Source of the DNA: DASRBA01 sp036559665
GTDB taxonomy: Bacteria > Myxococcota > Myxococcia > Myxococcales > Myxococcaceae
DNA length: 5,059 bases
Assembly (NCBI GenBank): GCA_036559665.1
Contig: DATBSS010000213.1
Span: forward strand, 1 to 5,059
Reading direction: 5' to 3'
Below, piece by piece: positions 4,951 through 5,059 of this stretch. The translations under genes were made by a program, and so were the position numbers. The first letter of the stretch is position 1; each line of letters starts with the position of its first letter. The notes under the pieces are model-generated. The model was not told the DNA's origin, made no database searches, and saw nothing but the letters and a program-made list of their open reading frames with translations.

Positions 4951-5059
4951 ATGAGACCGTGCTTGCTGGCCACCGCCTTGTGCCTCGCCTCCACCACCGC
5001 CCTGGCCGCGGAGCCGTTCGCCCTCGAGCTGCGCGGCGGCGCGTCCGTCCTCTCCGGCC
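4951..5059 (+). CDS. N-terminal fragment of a signal-peptide-bearing envelope protein (3' end outside window)
   Basis: ATG at 4951 opens a frame that runs off the right edge after 36 codons. It begins MRPCLLATALCLASTTALAA, a textbook Sec signal peptide: one Arg, a hydrophobic core and small residues for cleavage near ALA-A or ALAA-E. The mature part starts EPFALELRGGASVLSG; the alternating pattern and 'ELRGGAS' resemble the first strand of small outer-membrane beta-barrels, but this is only a hint from 16 residues. The Cys residues at 4 and 11 are followed by hydrophobic sequence rather than sitting after a clear lipobox, so a lipoprotein is less likely. The GGAAG at 4941-4945 supports the start. 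Confidence 0.72.
   Translation, partial: MRPCLLATALCLASTTALAAEPFALELRGGASVLSG

Overview
The window is about 5 kb of very GC-rich, densely coding bacterial DNA. The overall style suggests a myxobacterium, most likely something close to Anaeromyxobacter: strong G/C third codon positions, few Shine-Dalgarno-like sites, a chemoreceptor with a hairpin-tip variant I associate with deltaproteobacterial/myxobacterial receptors, and secreted transglutaminase-like and WD40-like proteins. This placement is an inference from memory, not a database result.

Layout: (1) 3-179, plus strand, is the C-terminal end of a protein that looks like the last blade of a WD40-type beta-propeller. (2) 181-3321, minus strand, is a 1046-residue fusion and the most interesting object here. 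It joins two N-terminal membrane helices and a HAMP-like stretch to a long proline-free methyl-accepting chemotaxis signalling coil, followed by a complete family-5 (oligopeptide/dipeptide/nickel type) solute-binding domain at the C-terminus. Its stop lies one base from the stop of gene 1 (convergent). (3) 3322-3420 is a 99-bp divergent intergenic region holding a 12-bp palindrome, two tandem CGCTAGAG repeats and candidate -10 elements. (4) 3421-4407, plus strand, is a probably exported protein with a C-terminal transglutaminase-like domain and an intact-looking Cys-His-Asp triad. (5) 4408-4530 is a 123-bp gap with one more GCTAGAG motif. (6) 4531-4902, plus strand, is a short HPF/RaiA-type ribosome hibernation protein. 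(7) 4951-5059, plus strand, is the start of a signal-peptide-bearing protein cut by the window edge.

How they fit together: there is no obvious pathway linking all the genes. The receptor is transcribed alone and divergently from the transglutaminase-like gene; no ABC transporter permease/ATPase or che genes lie in the window. The topology of the fusion puts its solute-binding domain on the same (cytoplasmic) side as the signalling coil, so it may report on an imported or internally produced oligopeptide-like ligand rather than acting as a periplasmic transport component. The hibernation factor and the edge gene look like independent housekeeping or envelope genes. There is no stretch over 300 bases without a gene, and I see no tRNA, rRNA, CRISPR array, insertion sequence or convincing intrinsic terminator.
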